From positions 2,249,399 to 2,313,398 of the forward strand of contig OZ022590.1 of the NCBI GenBank assembly GCA_963669155.1: a DNA stretch of 64,000 bases. Reading direction: 5' to 3'. The notes beneath the pieces are model-generated. The model saw nothing but the letters and a program-made list of their open reading frames with translations, was not told the origin of the DNA and did no database searches. The DNA comes from Arbacia lixula. Taxonomy: Eukaryota > Echinodermata > Echinoidea > Arbacioida > Arbaciidae. Below, piece by piece: positions 34,618 to 47,643 of the stretch. The position numbers and the translations under genes were made by a program. Numbering within the stretch: position 1 is the stretch's first letter; each line of letters opens with the position of its first letter.

Positions 34618-37600
34618 AGGCTACACCATGGTCAGGCAGTCCACTGAAAGTAAAAGCACTAGACCACAAACTTGTGTATGTGCTCTGGAACATTCTGTCC
34701 TACTCTCCACCATTGTAGTATTATATCACTAACCTCAAGGCCTGACACGCAGAGTACTGCTGGAAACCCTATTTGTCACCCCAACAATGCTTGCATTATC
34801 GTACAATTGCACCCCAATAAGATGGTTTAAAAATCAGAAATGATATGCACTTAGACACTGAGACGTACTGTGCATTATTCTCTGTGTGAAAAACTTGAGT
34901 CTGCACAGATGCTCCTTTTTTATTTGCACGTTTATTTTCTTCACTGCCTGACAAAAGAGTTTACAGGGTGTACTCAAATCATGCTTTTGGAGTGGATCGT
35001 GTTAATTGCCCCACAACACACTCACCTGTAATTGGGCTGCAAATTTTTCTTCCAGAGGCTTTCAAATCAACAGGGTTACATAGTTTGAGAAGTGAAAGTC
35101 CATGGTTTGAGTGAAGTCAGCATCTCATTACGGTAATGTCCGTGTCGGGAAGATAGAGCACGGAGACCAAATTTGTTAAAATAGGTCTAGGATTGCGTAT
35201 CTTTTCAAAATGTTGCATGTTACACAGCAGGTAGTGTTATGTTTTGATAGTGCAAACACATTTGTTGTGTCTGGATTGACGTTAACGGACCAAGGAGTTT
35301 GGCTGGCAACGCACCATATTGTGCTGCTACTGTACATTGTGAGTGTAAAGAAGGGACCAGCAAATGTTACCCCCTACCTCTTCCCTTCTCTACCTCCTCC
35401 TCCTCCTCCTCTCCTAAAGTAAGCTAAAGCTGCATTATATTAAGGTGTCTTTTTATACTTTCTTCTAAGAAGATATGAGCTAATTGTGTTTCAAAATTCT
35501 CATTGTATGATTATGAGTAATAGTTATAAGAAAGCATTGGTTGACTCTGTGAAACATCAGTACAAATTCTAATTAAATTAATCAAGAAAAACTCTTCAAA
35601 AATATAAACATGTGGATCAGAAGAACATTACTGTCCTCCATAATGTAACAAATAGAGGAATGACCATCACATTTTGTAGGAAAGACATTTGTTGATTTTT
35701 ATGTCAGATACATTTATTTTGATGCAGGAGGATTTGATGTTTTCTAAAATGAAGATTTGAGAGATTTTTTGTTGTTTATGTGAGATCTTCCTCTGTGTGG
35801 TTTATTTATACTGACTCTTATTTCTATTCTATCGCCCTCCATTGTGATATATATACTTGTTCAAAAAACTAAATTAGACAATTGTACAGAGTAAAAATAA
35901 TTGTATGAGATTTGAATGTACTAATGTAAAGAAAAAAATGTTGGGATTTTCATGAGCTAGGTGTACAAATTTTGATGTTTGACATGTTCTTACTTGTAAA
36001 TTGCCAATTTTTTTCACTGAGAATGGGGGAAATGAGGTAGAATTGATAGATGTTCGACTGTGTGCAGACATTATGAAAGGAAATTCTTCCGAGAGTTAAC
36101 ATGAACATTGTGACTCTGGAATGTCATTCTTCGAGTGTTGTCTACAGGTAGTCGGGGGGAACAAAAATCATCTTCGCTTTTTATATGCAGTGTAGTGGCA
36201 AATCTAGAGTAAGACATTTCAAACGATTTGGTGCCAATTTTATACAAACCAATACTTATGATGTGCTAGTGTTGCTGCATTGAGACTGCTTTGTATGAAA
36301 TAGTGTGTACAGTTGTTTGGACTGGTCGTAACTCAGTCAATCCATCCAAGGAATAGATGTAGTGTTTTATGCAAGTGGGCTACAGTTATACTATGCCATA
36401 AGAGCAGTTTATAGCACGGACATATCAGTATCATCATTTATTATTTTGCACAAAATGCGGTCTTTATATTTGTTTTCTATAAAGTTGAAACTTGTTGACG
36501 AAGAATTGTCTTGTGAAATGTGAGTGCGCAAGGGGGAAACCCTCTAAGTTCCTTAATGAAGAAACCTTCCACAGACTAGGAATATAAAGTAGTACTATTC
36601 ATTTCTTACGTCAAAATACCTTCAGACCTCCGATACCGGGTGACAACTCGCACTTAGTGTTTCAATTTGTATTATCCAGATCATTTCAAATTGAATGAAA
36701 TCAAAGTCATATACAGTTGAATAAGATCTGGGTCAATTTAAAGGTATTGGATAGTAGTGATACAGATTATGTAATCTCTAATCACGGCAGAAATGTCCTG
36801 CCATGTCACTGACTCCAGTAGCGTGAGTGTCAACGTATATATCAATGTTAGACGATACCTGCACGCTTCCTGAAATCAACGTTGAATGGGACCCGCGTTC
36901 ACTGACACCCTATTCCGCCGCGATTGCAGGTGCCATGATTGTTTACCACATCTATCTCTTACCTTACAGATTGAAATGTACCCGTACCAATTTCATTTAC
37001 CGTTTGAATCTGTGGCCGACACGGATCCACAAAGCAGGGAGTCAAGAACATTGTGTTGATCATTGCAACCCCCTCGTGATTAAGAACTGACTCAATGTGA
37101 ATTGGAAATCAATTGCCAAACTTTTAAACATATTCTTAACCGTTCTTACTGCGTATGTAGAGCATTTTTATGCATTATTTCCTATAGAAAATGCATTGTT
37201 GTCGCATCTTACTTAACAACTTTTATTATTTATCCCTCCCTATGGTGCTTCTTTTCCAACCTTTTTTTTAAAAAAGTGAAAGTGGTATCTGCTTTTACCT
37301 TTTTATAAGCTTACATAATCATGTACAAAATGTTGCTATTTTTTTTCAACCGCTGGTTTTTATAGATATATCTTACTCCCCCTGCGATCATAATTTGTGT
37401 GATTATTAGTCTAATTGGGCACTGAATGTTGTTTGTTGTAATAACATTGTTTGAATTCTTTGAATTCTTCTGATAAAGGAATGAGTCACATTCCAAAGTA
37501 CTAAAGAGGTGATATCACATCGTGTATGGTTCTGCTTGTAAACTGGGCTGCAACCAAGCGGGTTGGTCCTATTGCCTTTTATTTATTGTTTGGTTCTTCG

Positions 37601-39819
37601 ATGGATACCATAGCTAGCTGCCACGGAACAGGGTTTGTTTACCCTATAACCCTGGCAACATTCATTTATGAGGTCAGTTTTGGCTCTTTTAAAGAAAGTT
37701 TATGTAATTTATTTGTTGGTGGGAAAAGAAATTATTGGAATGAGTGAAAATGTTGCTATTTATTGTTTCTAAATTGATACCAACCCTGTAATTATGTTTA
37801 TTTGTGAGATCACGCAATATTTGAAAATGTCTTATTTGCTAATACCCTGTGTGTATCAGTTTGTTCCGCAGTGATAAGCTCGGAGTTAGAGATCACACAG
37901 GAACTAGTCCATCTCACCTTATTTGGGAATATATTGTAAATAATCATTGTTTCAACACTGTTCATAGGTTTCAGGAATTATCCCTCTTGATTTATTCTCA
38001 ACATCATATAACATTTGACTCCTGGACAATTTATTTTTAGTGCTTTTTATTTTGTTGTTTTTTCAAGCAGAACCGATTATCACTTTCTAACATATCGATT
38101 CTCAAATCAATCAACCAGCAAAGACAGATGATTAAAAATAGCTCTGGATTTATGTATTTTTGCATTTCTGGAAGTATTTGGCTGCTTTTTAAGTACAAAG
38201 TGATGAGCAGCATGTGTAGAGGAAAGCTCAAATTGAGTGATAGGATGCAGTGTGCAGGTTTTTTGTATTTATGTATCATATGATATTGTATGTTTTTATC
38301 TTGAAAGAAGGGGTCTCTACTTGCACTTATCTTGTAAATATGACTAAAAAGAGACTAGGAGAGAAAGACAGAGTCAGAGAGAGCAAAAGAGAGAGAAAGA
38401 TTGTGTGTGTGAGAGAAAGACAGTGAGAGAGAGAGAAAGAGAGATATGGAGAGAGAATAACTAAATATGTATAAAGCTAATCTGCGATATAGTGATACAT
38501 GTACAAGGTGACAACTGATGTGAAAAGTACAACGCACGTTGTCATGGTGATTGTAAGTCAAGCCAGGCTGTAGAGTTCAAATAGACACAATAACTAATGT
38601 ACGGTGGCTTTGAAGATGATAGCTGAGGGGAAAAGATTTATAAACATCTCGAGTCACGCGTGGGATGTCGCTTTTGTATGTTTTTTAATGTAATGTCTGG
38701 TACTCTGTACGTTTGTACTGGCATGGAAGCTATTATTTGCATCTGGCATTATCAAATATAGCAATGTCATATTTCAGTAAAAGGTTGATACTGTACTAGT
38801 AGCAAGGAGTTGTAATCTAGTTCAATGATCTTCACTTAGTGACCTCATAGAGAGTTCAACTTGGTTTGTTGTCCTCTCTCAGACCGTCTCTACTCCCCCA
38901 GACCAGTGCCAAGGCACACCAAAAATCCATAAATCTCATCATTTTGCCAAATTTTACTTAATCGTAAGAGACAACTTTATTCCAGTGGATGTCGATTTTT
39001 GTGATTTATACCTGTTATTATACCTATAACATGCAGGATAGTTTACATGTGAATTGAACAAGTTCTGCAACAGTATTTGGAAAACAGTTCAGTCAATCAT
39101 TAGAGAAGAAACAGTATTATTTGCTGATTGTAAATTGCCTAGGATAGCACTCATTTCATGATATATTCCACTCTGATAGCTGAAGGAGAGCCTGTTAGAA
39201 GGTGTCTTCACATCGGTTCTCTTGCATTAGTGAGAAGGCTCCGGGTCTACTTTATTTAATAGAAATTCTGTGTACTTATCTGTTTTTGACATCTCTGATT
39301 GTATACGAAGAACCAAAGTCAGAGTTTATTTGATTAAAAGTTTGATTAGAGTTGTGTATCCTGTAAAAGCATTATGTGATACCTTCAAGAACCAATTAAT
39401 ATCCAGATTAACCATTATTTTCATTTCGAGGATGCAATCATAAGTTATCATAAACTCCTCACCAAGAACTCCCGAAAATGACAATGAAACCGTTGACATC
39501 TGCTGTAAATGTAGATGCCAAAAACGGATGTATTATAGATATAAAACACTTGTAAACTGTACTGTTACAATATGTAAATTTTCTAACATTATTGTGAATA
39601 TTCTTGTGATAAATATATATTTGTATGTATTGTCTGTATGCTTTTACTAGGTATATGTTATTTGTTTACGACTTCCTTGCAGTACAACCAATCAAAGACT
39701 GATAAACAAAACAAAAAATATAAAGGTATAGATGTGATTTTTTTTTTGTCCGCGGTTATTTGCCCACTTTCTATTACTCCACTCTCGTATGCCAAATGTA
39801 AGTGCTCGGAATTTTACAG

Positions 39820-39825
39820 AATAAA
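39820..39825 (+). terminator. Possible distal poly(A) signal of the glypican
   Basis: AATAAA about 6.6 kb after the glypican stop, followed by a T-rich stretch and a poly-T run. The interval from the stop to here is unusually poor in microsatellites and MITEs compared with the introns, as expected if it were a long 3' UTR. A separate downstream signal or noncanonical hexamers could serve instead. Confidence 0.25.
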
Positions 39826-40062
39826 CCAAATGGTTTTGTCAACAACTGCAGGGTGTGCATTTTTTTTTTTTTTTATTGTGTGATTGATTTCATGTAAATA
39901 CCTTGACATGCATGTATCTGAACTCTGTGTATGGCATTGATACATTTTCCAACAAGATCTACACACAAAGGCCATTCAGACAAAAGTTAAAGAGAAGATT
40001 AAATGATATCATTTAATTTCATTCACTTAACAAAAATATCTAAAAGACAATCATATGATATA

Positions 40063-40274
40063 TATAGAGTACCGAAGTGTGACGTCATTTGAGTCAAGAC
40101 AACTGGTTCTAAGCTATGCGGGTAGAGCAAAGAGCTGTGATCACAGCTTGGACTTTAATTGGGAGTGCGCGACACTGACCCGCCAGACAATATCGGACCG
40201 GTAAAGTGATTTCGTTTAGAACCATTTTTCTTGACAACGTGCTCATTATGACGACACCACTTTGGTACTCTATA
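40063..40274. mobile_element. TA-flanked MITE (mariner-like termini)
   Basis: TATAGAGTACCGAAGTG on the left and the inverse of CACTTTGGTACTCTATA on the right, followed inward by ggttctaa and its complement. 212 bp, no ORF. Confidence 0.75.
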
Positions 40275-40615
40275 GTGAACGATACAACATGCACAGAAAT
40301 GAAACAACTTTAGTAAATGTGGGGACAGCAACATTAAGTTCTCCTTTTTGGATGCTGTCCTCTAAAACATAACATACACTTTTGAAGGATTAAGAGCCAA
40401 AGAGGACAACCATGAACATAACACGGAGAGACAACCCAGAAATCTAAAAACAGGACGAATATTATGTTGTTACAAAAATATATTTTTGATGTAGACTTGT
40501 GCTCAGTCTCCTTTCTGCAGATATGGGGATCAAATGCGAAGTGATGTCTTCGTTTTGTATATAATGTGGTGTAAGTCACAGGGAGAGAGGTGAAACTGTG
40601 TGTGTGGGCATGTGA

Positions 40616-40645
40616 GAGTGAGTGAGAAAGGGAGAGAGGGAGAGA

Positions 40646-40686
<41 letters not shown>

Positions 40687-40754
40687 TGATATGAGTATAT
40701 GGTATCGCTGTGATATGTGTATGTGTGTGTGTGTGTTTGGGTGTGTATGTGTGT

Positions 40755-40802
<48 letters not shown>

Positions 40803-40822
40803 GTGTGTGTGTGTGTGTGAGG
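40616..40822. repeat. (GA)n then (TG)n microsatellite
   Basis: Pure dinucleotide blocks about 70 and 110 bp long, separated by a short AT-rich spacer. Confidence 0.95.
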
Positions 40823-41818
40823 GAGAGGGGAGAAAGAGAGATGGGTGGTATGTGTATTACAACGTTATACACATTTTTGTACACTTCGGGAGAAACGACA
40901 GAAATATATTACGGCGTGCAACAATTACTAATGCGTCTATCTAAACCGCTCATAAGTTTGACAAGACAAGTTTTGAGGGGTCATTTATCACGTTTTGCTC
41001 CATTATCGTACGTAACCGTGTTACCATTACAAAGCTTGATCAATCTTCTTTTTTAAAATTTTCGAATGATGCGTGAAATGTTCACATTCTTACATAATAA
41101 TGGTATGTTGCATCTGCATATGAGGATCAAACCTGTTTGGATAATGTTGTTTAACATGTCGAATATAGCTGACATTATATTAATCATTACAACGATGCAA
41201 TTCCCATTGTATTGTTCACATTCATGCATTAAAACACGTTGCATCTTCAAATGAAATTTAGCCTGTGGTGTTGAAAACGACGCATTTTACAACATGTCAC
41301 TTCTGACTTTGCCCTTTAGTCCGGAGCAACGAAGCAACAAGCGATGTATTACCCCTCAAATTTCACTTACAGAACTGATTGAGGGGGCTATGAATGACAA
41401 TGTGTTTATAAGGCGTAGACACAGGAACCACTGGTTTGATTTGATTTCATTTATTTTCTGTCGTCTTCGTATACCAGACTTGTGATTCTAAACACAGTCA
41501 TGCTCATGCAATGCTGTCGGCACATGTAAAAATCATCGTAGCTTACAGTGACTTGCAATGCGGAGTATCATGAAACACTTCAAAGTATGAAAAAAAAACT
41601 CTCTCATGTACATCCCCACCTCCTTCTCTTCTCTTCCATTTCCACCTTTGCACACGTTCTATTAATAATTGATATATACCCCTGCCGGATCTTTCTATCT
41701 CTGCCATGTATATTTCCACTCTCTCTCCCTCGTCAGTTCAACATTTCTCTTACCGTCTTGTTGCTCTCATTACTCCTCGCTCCAAGTTCGTCCCTCCGTT
41801 TCCTTCAATCAACGTCTC

Positions 41819-41831
41819 TTCTCTCTCTCTC

Positions 41832-41879
<48 letters not shown>

Positions 41880-41925
41880 TCTATCTGTCTGTCTCTCTCT
41901 CTCTGTCTCTGTCTCTGTCTCTCCA
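41819..41925. repeat. (CT)n microsatellite
   Basis: About 55 bp pure CT followed by CTGT/CTCTGT units. Confidence 0.95.
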
Positions 41926-42442
41926 CACAATAGGCCCATCGATATCAATATAGAAACTTGCCCTTGTTCATGTTTCAAAATATCAGAGAAAAGCACATTC
42001 GTTCATTCAAGCAGCGCTAACGGTGAAAGATCCAACGACGCCATCAATATTAGTTAACAGTAACCATGGTGACAGACTTGCGTTCGATACCCCATCAATC
42101 TTACGAAATTGTACAGCGTTTGGATGGCAACATTATTCCCATTAATGGACATGAATAAGTTTCGAGTCGTGACAGTAGCTTGTTTGCCACGTTTGTGTCG
42201 TTCCACAGTAGGCTATATACATTATTATGACACGGTCGACACGCTTTCTGGCGGCCGCCGAGTCATTTAGCTGACAGCCATCACTACCTTCGTCATTAGT
42301 ACCCGCCAAATAGATGATTTAAATGATGAGGCAGCCACTATATGTAATTATATGCACCTCTTCCGTAGCATTCAGGTGTAGATGCACATTAACCTGTTAT
42401 GTGTCGACAAACGTATTCTGTATTGGGCATGTGTGCATTGCT

Positions 42443-42600
42443 GTGCCATGTTGCTTCTAGGTTTTCAACTATTGTAACTAACCATCAATTGGTAACTACC
42501 ATGGTAACAGCCAATGAGCTCTCATTACATCTGTTGTCATGGTAGTTACCATTAATGGTAAGTTACAATAATTGAAAACCTTTATGCAACATGGCCCTGG
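42443..42600. mobile_element. MITE family A, copy 4 (divergent termini)
   Basis: Termini read gtgccatgttgc and gcaacatggccc. The element carries an extra inverted pair, ggttttcaactattgtaact on the left and its complement on the right, before the shared accattaatggtaa block. Confidence 0.75.
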
Positions 42601-42933
42601 TGACAATAACATAAATGCATGGAGGATGGAAACTTACACTTTTTTAAAGGAAATTCGGAAAACTAGGAATGAGAGATGCAATATGTAGTGAAGGGCCGGT
42701 AGTCAAGAATTAACAGCTATGCGCTGACAAAGCAAGCACACAAATACACAAATACAAAAGTAAATAATGAAATGAACGAAAAGAAAAGAATTGTGTTGGG
42801 TTTTAGAATTACAGTAAAACCCGCAGACTACTCGTTTGATGTCTGGCTACATATCATAATCTTATTATAAGACAAAACAAATCAAAACACATCCAAATCT
42901 AACATGATCATAGAACATGTACCATACACATGG

Positions 42934-42935
<2 letters not shown>

Positions 42936-42977
<42 letters not shown>

Positions 42978-43079
42978 GAGAGAGGGAGGAGAGAGAGAGA
43001 AAGAGAAAGAAAGAGAGAAAGAAAGAAAAGGAGAGAGAGAGAGAAAAAAAAAGAAAGAGAAGGAGAGAGAAAGAAAGAG

Positions 43080-43120
<41 letters not shown>

Positions 43121-43131
43121 GGGGGGGGGGG
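42936..43131. repeat. GA-rich microsatellite ending in poly-G
   Basis: (GA)n with gaaagaaa interruptions, then 12 consecutive G. Confidence 0.95.
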
Positions 43132-43937
43132 AAACACCCTATGCAAACCGTCTAACATAGGAAGGAAACAATCAGTCAATCTTATTTTTGTTTTAAATGT
43201 TTCATACCATTGTACCAACACGCTTTATTTATGAGAATGACAAATTATAAAAACCCTAACATACAATTTGCTCTACTCGGAGTCACTATATCAACACATA
43301 TTTGACGCCTTTGAAAAAGTAATAACCTAGAAAATGACGCCCGAATCATGGCATAGTATACAAATATTTCATGATCATGAGGGATCTTGTGGAATATATT
43401 AATGCAGGGTATAACAAAGAATGCACCTGTTCCGAAATTTTGTATTTATTTGCGGTGAATCATGCTTTATCTCTGTACAAACAATTTTTATTGAATATTT
43501 TTTTGAACAAATTAAACATTACGAGGAAGGAAAAAGGGAGACGAGTGACATAGGCTTCAATAAGAAAAGTGAATTAAAGTGAAAACGGATCTATTTCATA
43601 TAGTTACGTGTAGAATGTGGGGGATGATAATAATGGCAATGGAGCTGGATGTGCGTGTAACGATATATGAAGCGAGCTCGCTTCATACAATCTTGGATGC
43701 ATGGGGGCATGCACCCACATACACACAAACATATACGCACAAAAACACACACAAACAAATACACATGCACAAATATGCGTGTGTACATCTTAGTACACCT
43801 ATATGTATATGTTTACGAAAATGTTATCTATAATTATGGTACTGCATTCATTTCACGGGACGATGACTCTATACTGCTTCTCTTAAGACAAATTTGGGTA
43901 GGCCGCCATCGAAAGATACACGTTCACACATGTCAAA

Positions 43938-43939
43938 TG

Positions 43940-43970
<31 letters not shown>

Positions 43971-44530
43971 CAAACATTTATATAGCGCATAATATTAACA
44001 ATCTCTATGCGCTTTACAATCATTTTAAAGATAACAGTTACATAATGAGCACATTTAACATCATATAAATGTAAACGACATAAATATAAACTACACAAAT
44101 GACCAAAGAGTTCTTAAAACCATATTGGGTACTTAAAGGGAAAGCATGAATGTTTTGAGAGCGCGTTTGAAGCTATCGACAGATTGGGCATTGCGTATGT
44201 GGAGGGGGATAGAGTTCCATAGTCTAGCCGCTATGGTACCAAAGGCACGTTCCCCATAGAAGTTAGTGTTGGTCCTGGATATCTGGAGAAGGTTCTGGTT
44301 ATTGGAGCGAAGGTTACGGGTTGGGATGTGTTCCTTGATGTAGAGAGGAGATGCGTCGTTAAGGGATTTGTACACTAGGAGCAGGATCTTGAACTGGATG
44401 CGGTGGTGAATAGGGAGCCAGTGAAGACGATAGAGGATTGGGTTTGATGTGCTCTTGTTTGCGAGATCTGGTGACGATTCTGGCGGATATGTTCTGTATT
44501 CGTTGGAAATTGTTAACTTGAGTATGTTGA
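43938..44530 (-). mobile_element. 5'-truncated CR1/L2-like LINE 3' end (degenerate)
   Basis: Minus-strand ORF remnant ending at 44133 carries the typical C-terminal motif series of these reverse transcriptases: FQRIQNISARIVTRSRK, then after a frameshift near 44430 LHWLPIHHRIQFKILLLVYK, YGERAFGTIAARLWNSIP and a final SFKRALKTFM. The stop is followed by a short 3' UTR with a hairpin (agcgcata/tatgcgct) and an ATT-repeat microsatellite end (43941-43970), the usual tail of this group. Most of the reverse transcriptase and the endonuclease are missing, so the copy is dead. Confidence 0.85.
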
Positions 44531-44983
44531 AATAATCGAACAATTGTATTAATATTACTGTCTTCACGTGATGGGACGGACACTTTATTGCGCTACTTTT
44601 ATAACATTTGCGGGTTGATCACTTAAAATTTGCAGACATCATAAAATGCTGGAATATGTACGAAAGATGTACTGTAAATTGTCATGAGTACAACAATACA
44701 CATAAATATATATTAATCTATTTATACATCGAATCATTTTGAAAAGCGTTTGTTACCATGCGGTATAAAGCATGTTTGGTTTTGCTGTGTCAGCTGAGCT
44801 GTTGAGATCAAATTGCTAATGAATTATGATAACCATTCTTTCATGTTGCGAGCTGAAAGGTATCTTACAAGACGATACCACACATATGATACGTTTAACA
44901 ACCACAAGAAAAAGAAGGAGAAGGGGGATAAATTTAATCATATGGAGGAGAGCAGAAGAACAAAAAAAAAATAATCACGATTT

Positions 44984-45062
44984 GAAGAAGAAGAAGAAGA
45001 AGAAGAAGAAGAAGAAGAAGAAGAAGAAGAAGAAGAAGAAGAAGAAGAAGAAGAAGAAGAAA
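44984..45062. repeat. (GAA)n microsatellite
   Basis: About 26 uninterrupted GAA units, followed by an imperfect GAA/GGA region to about 45165. Confidence 0.95.
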
Positions 45063-46038
45063 TAGTGGAAGAAGGAGGAGAGGAAGAAGTAGAAGATGAA
45101 AAAGAAGAAGAACAAGAAAAGGGAGAAGGAGAAGGAGAAGAGGTAGAAAAAAAAGAACGAAGAAGCATTTGAAAAATGGTCGTGAGAACACAATGCGTCC
45201 GTTTCTAAACACTTCAATGATATACTGCACATGTAAAAGATCCTACACGTGACTAATTTTATGATTTTCTCGGTAAAATATTAATTTTCAAAAATGTTCT
45301 TTAAACGGGTCTTTGTATTTTTTCGCACAAGATCATGATCCCCTGGACATGCACGTGTAATGCAAACAAATAACTGATGAATATTCATATTCGAAAACGA
45401 AGATCGATGAAATATTCAAATAATTTCTACGGCACTGTACGTCAGTCAGTGGAAGGTGAGCAAGACTGCAGAAGAGATATTTGCATTTGCAGCTATGTCA
45501 ATATTTGCAAGATCGACTCGTGCACACTAATGGATGCATTTTTCAAAGGTGTCAACAGTTTTTTAAACACCTAGTGCTAGGCGTAAAAAAAAACTTGATA
45601 AAAAAATCGCGATCCCTCGTTAGTTTACTTGCTGTTAGCTGTATTGCCTTTGACCTATTACGGCTATTCAAGTTCCATTTTTGGTGTAGAGCTATAGAAC
45701 TTCTCCGTTTCTATAATTTCGCCCTGCATCATTCCACATCGTCTTAGTTTGTAGTGACGTCTATCCATTCCGTAGCGCTTCGTACATATCGTATTACGCT
45801 TTCCCATATTTCTTCGGATTAGTTCGGCTTATAACTACAGTACACTGCCTTGTTCTAGCTTGTTCCTTCCCCATCGTAAACATGGTCTTGTTGATACATT
45901 CCTCATGAGTTATTCGTTGGCTAAATCGTTGGAACACGCTCGTGTTTGCATGCTTATAGTTCGTCGCACGAGCTTGACACCTTAGTACTGGGGTTTAGAG
46001 GATACAATATTGTTATCCTTTATGATGCATATCGCTAA

Positions 46039-47105
46039 CCCAGCAAACACAAAACGTTTTTTTTTAGGTCCTGTACGTCTTCGTCCTAAATGAACGTTTT
46101 TAAAACGTTTATATAACGTTGAAGTTCGGACTTTATTTTTTAGTTCTTTTGATAACGTTTAAGAAACGTTTTTTTTTTTTGGACGTCACAAAATCAAACG
46201 TGTTGTATCGGACATTAACAGAACGTTTGATATAGGACGTTTACAAAACGTTGTTTGGTCCTGTACGTCTACGTACTCAGATGCTCATGAATATTCATGA
46301 ATGCATTAGGCCTATTAAGTTGTGTCATATTTTTGTTCATATTGATAGATAAACGGCACAAAACTAGATAGAAGGAATGTTTAAGCATACATTCCAATAA
46401 ACGTCTAGAAATTTAGACATTTAAACAATAAATACCACCTAATTGAGTGCAGATTACAATAATTACAACAAAATATTCATCTTTAGTTGTACTAAACAAT
46501 AGTTTTTGTAACATATTACCGTAGTACTATGAAAGTGAGCGTGTTAAAGATGCGATAGGAAAAGGGAAGTGTAAGATAAGATTATGATAGAAAGAGGATA
46601 TGATTAATATAGAGTTAGATTTATGTGTGCGTATAATATGTTTAACCACGTGAGATAATGTCACTATATAATTTAACTTTCTCTTTCAAACTGGTCGTAA
46701 ACGAATGTTTTAGACGTGATTTTTAAATGTGCTTAAAACATGTAAAACGTTTGTAGAACAATTGGACGTTTAGAAAACGCCCCAGACATGTTTTAAAAGG
46801 TTTTCTAGACGTTCTTAAAACGTTTTAGTGCATTTCAAGGTTTTCAAAACGTTTCAAACGCTTTGAAAGGTTTTCTGCGCGTTCTAACAACGTCCCAAAC
46901 ATATTTAAAACGTTCTCGAGAGGTTTTTGGACGTTTCAAGTTTTCGAAAGGTTTAAAAAAAGTTTTTAGGACGTCCAATAAAACGTTTTCAAAACGTCTT
47001 AAATCTACCACATTTTGACGTCCATAAAATGTTTTCACAAAATGTCCAAAAATTTTACCTGAAACGTTTTTAAAACGTTTCTAAAAATTTTTTTTTGTTA
47101 GCTGG
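46039..47105. mobile_element. About 1.07-kb element dense in AACGTTTT motifs
   Basis: The ends are ccagcaaacacaaaacg and the inverse of ttttttgttagctgg. Both outer 150-350 bp are packed with AAAACGTTT, GAACGTTTT and GGACGTT variants, dozens in total, and the middle 400 bp is ordinary AT-rich sequence. No ORF of note. Read as a MITE-like element with subterminal repeats. Confidence 0.65.
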
Positions 47106-47643
47106 AAACATTGTGATGATGGATGGAACTTAGCAAGGATCAACCTTCCATGAATACCTCAACTAAACAGGCCCCGATATCCATCGATCACACACGGGTC
47201 CTAAAAGGAGGTCGACATGTACCACTTTTTACAAAGGTTATGAAACTCGCCATGGATCTGCAGTATACCAGGAAAGGTGTTCGCTTAACCAGTTAACCAC
47301 CTCGCATCGTAGCGACCACAGTCGACTTTCAGATACCGCATCCCGCCGGCCAGTGCGTCGGTTAGCGGGGTTATGCTCGTAGCAACACATCGATGCTGTC
47401 CGGAGAGCCGTGGCGTGCGGTATTGCGGTCTTAGTCTGTAGGCTGAATGAACCGTTAGGCTCTGGACGACCGTTCAAAACTCAACTCAGAATCTAGAGAT
47501 CAATATAATTCCACTTAAAGTCCTTTCGCGGTTCTAATATTGTGAGGGAAGTTCTTATATCGTATTCCATGTTTCATGGTACATGTATTTTCATTTTTTT
47601 TTTACTGATTTTACCTGCAAAAGGGATACCCTTTCTTTAAGAT

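Larger units (their letters stand above)
33257..39850 (+). other. Presumed long glypican 3' UTR or flank
   Basis: AT-rich, without recognised ORF families and with only one GA-rich stretch (38360-38455) and a short C-run near 33670. No canonical AATAAA was noticed before 39820. Confidence 0.35.

Noticed and set aside
40576..41056. Frames of Cys-Val or Thr-His repeats
   Set aside because: Translation of (TG)n/(AC)n microsatellite.
44826..45065. Lys-rich frame
   Set aside because: Translation of the (GAA)n tract.
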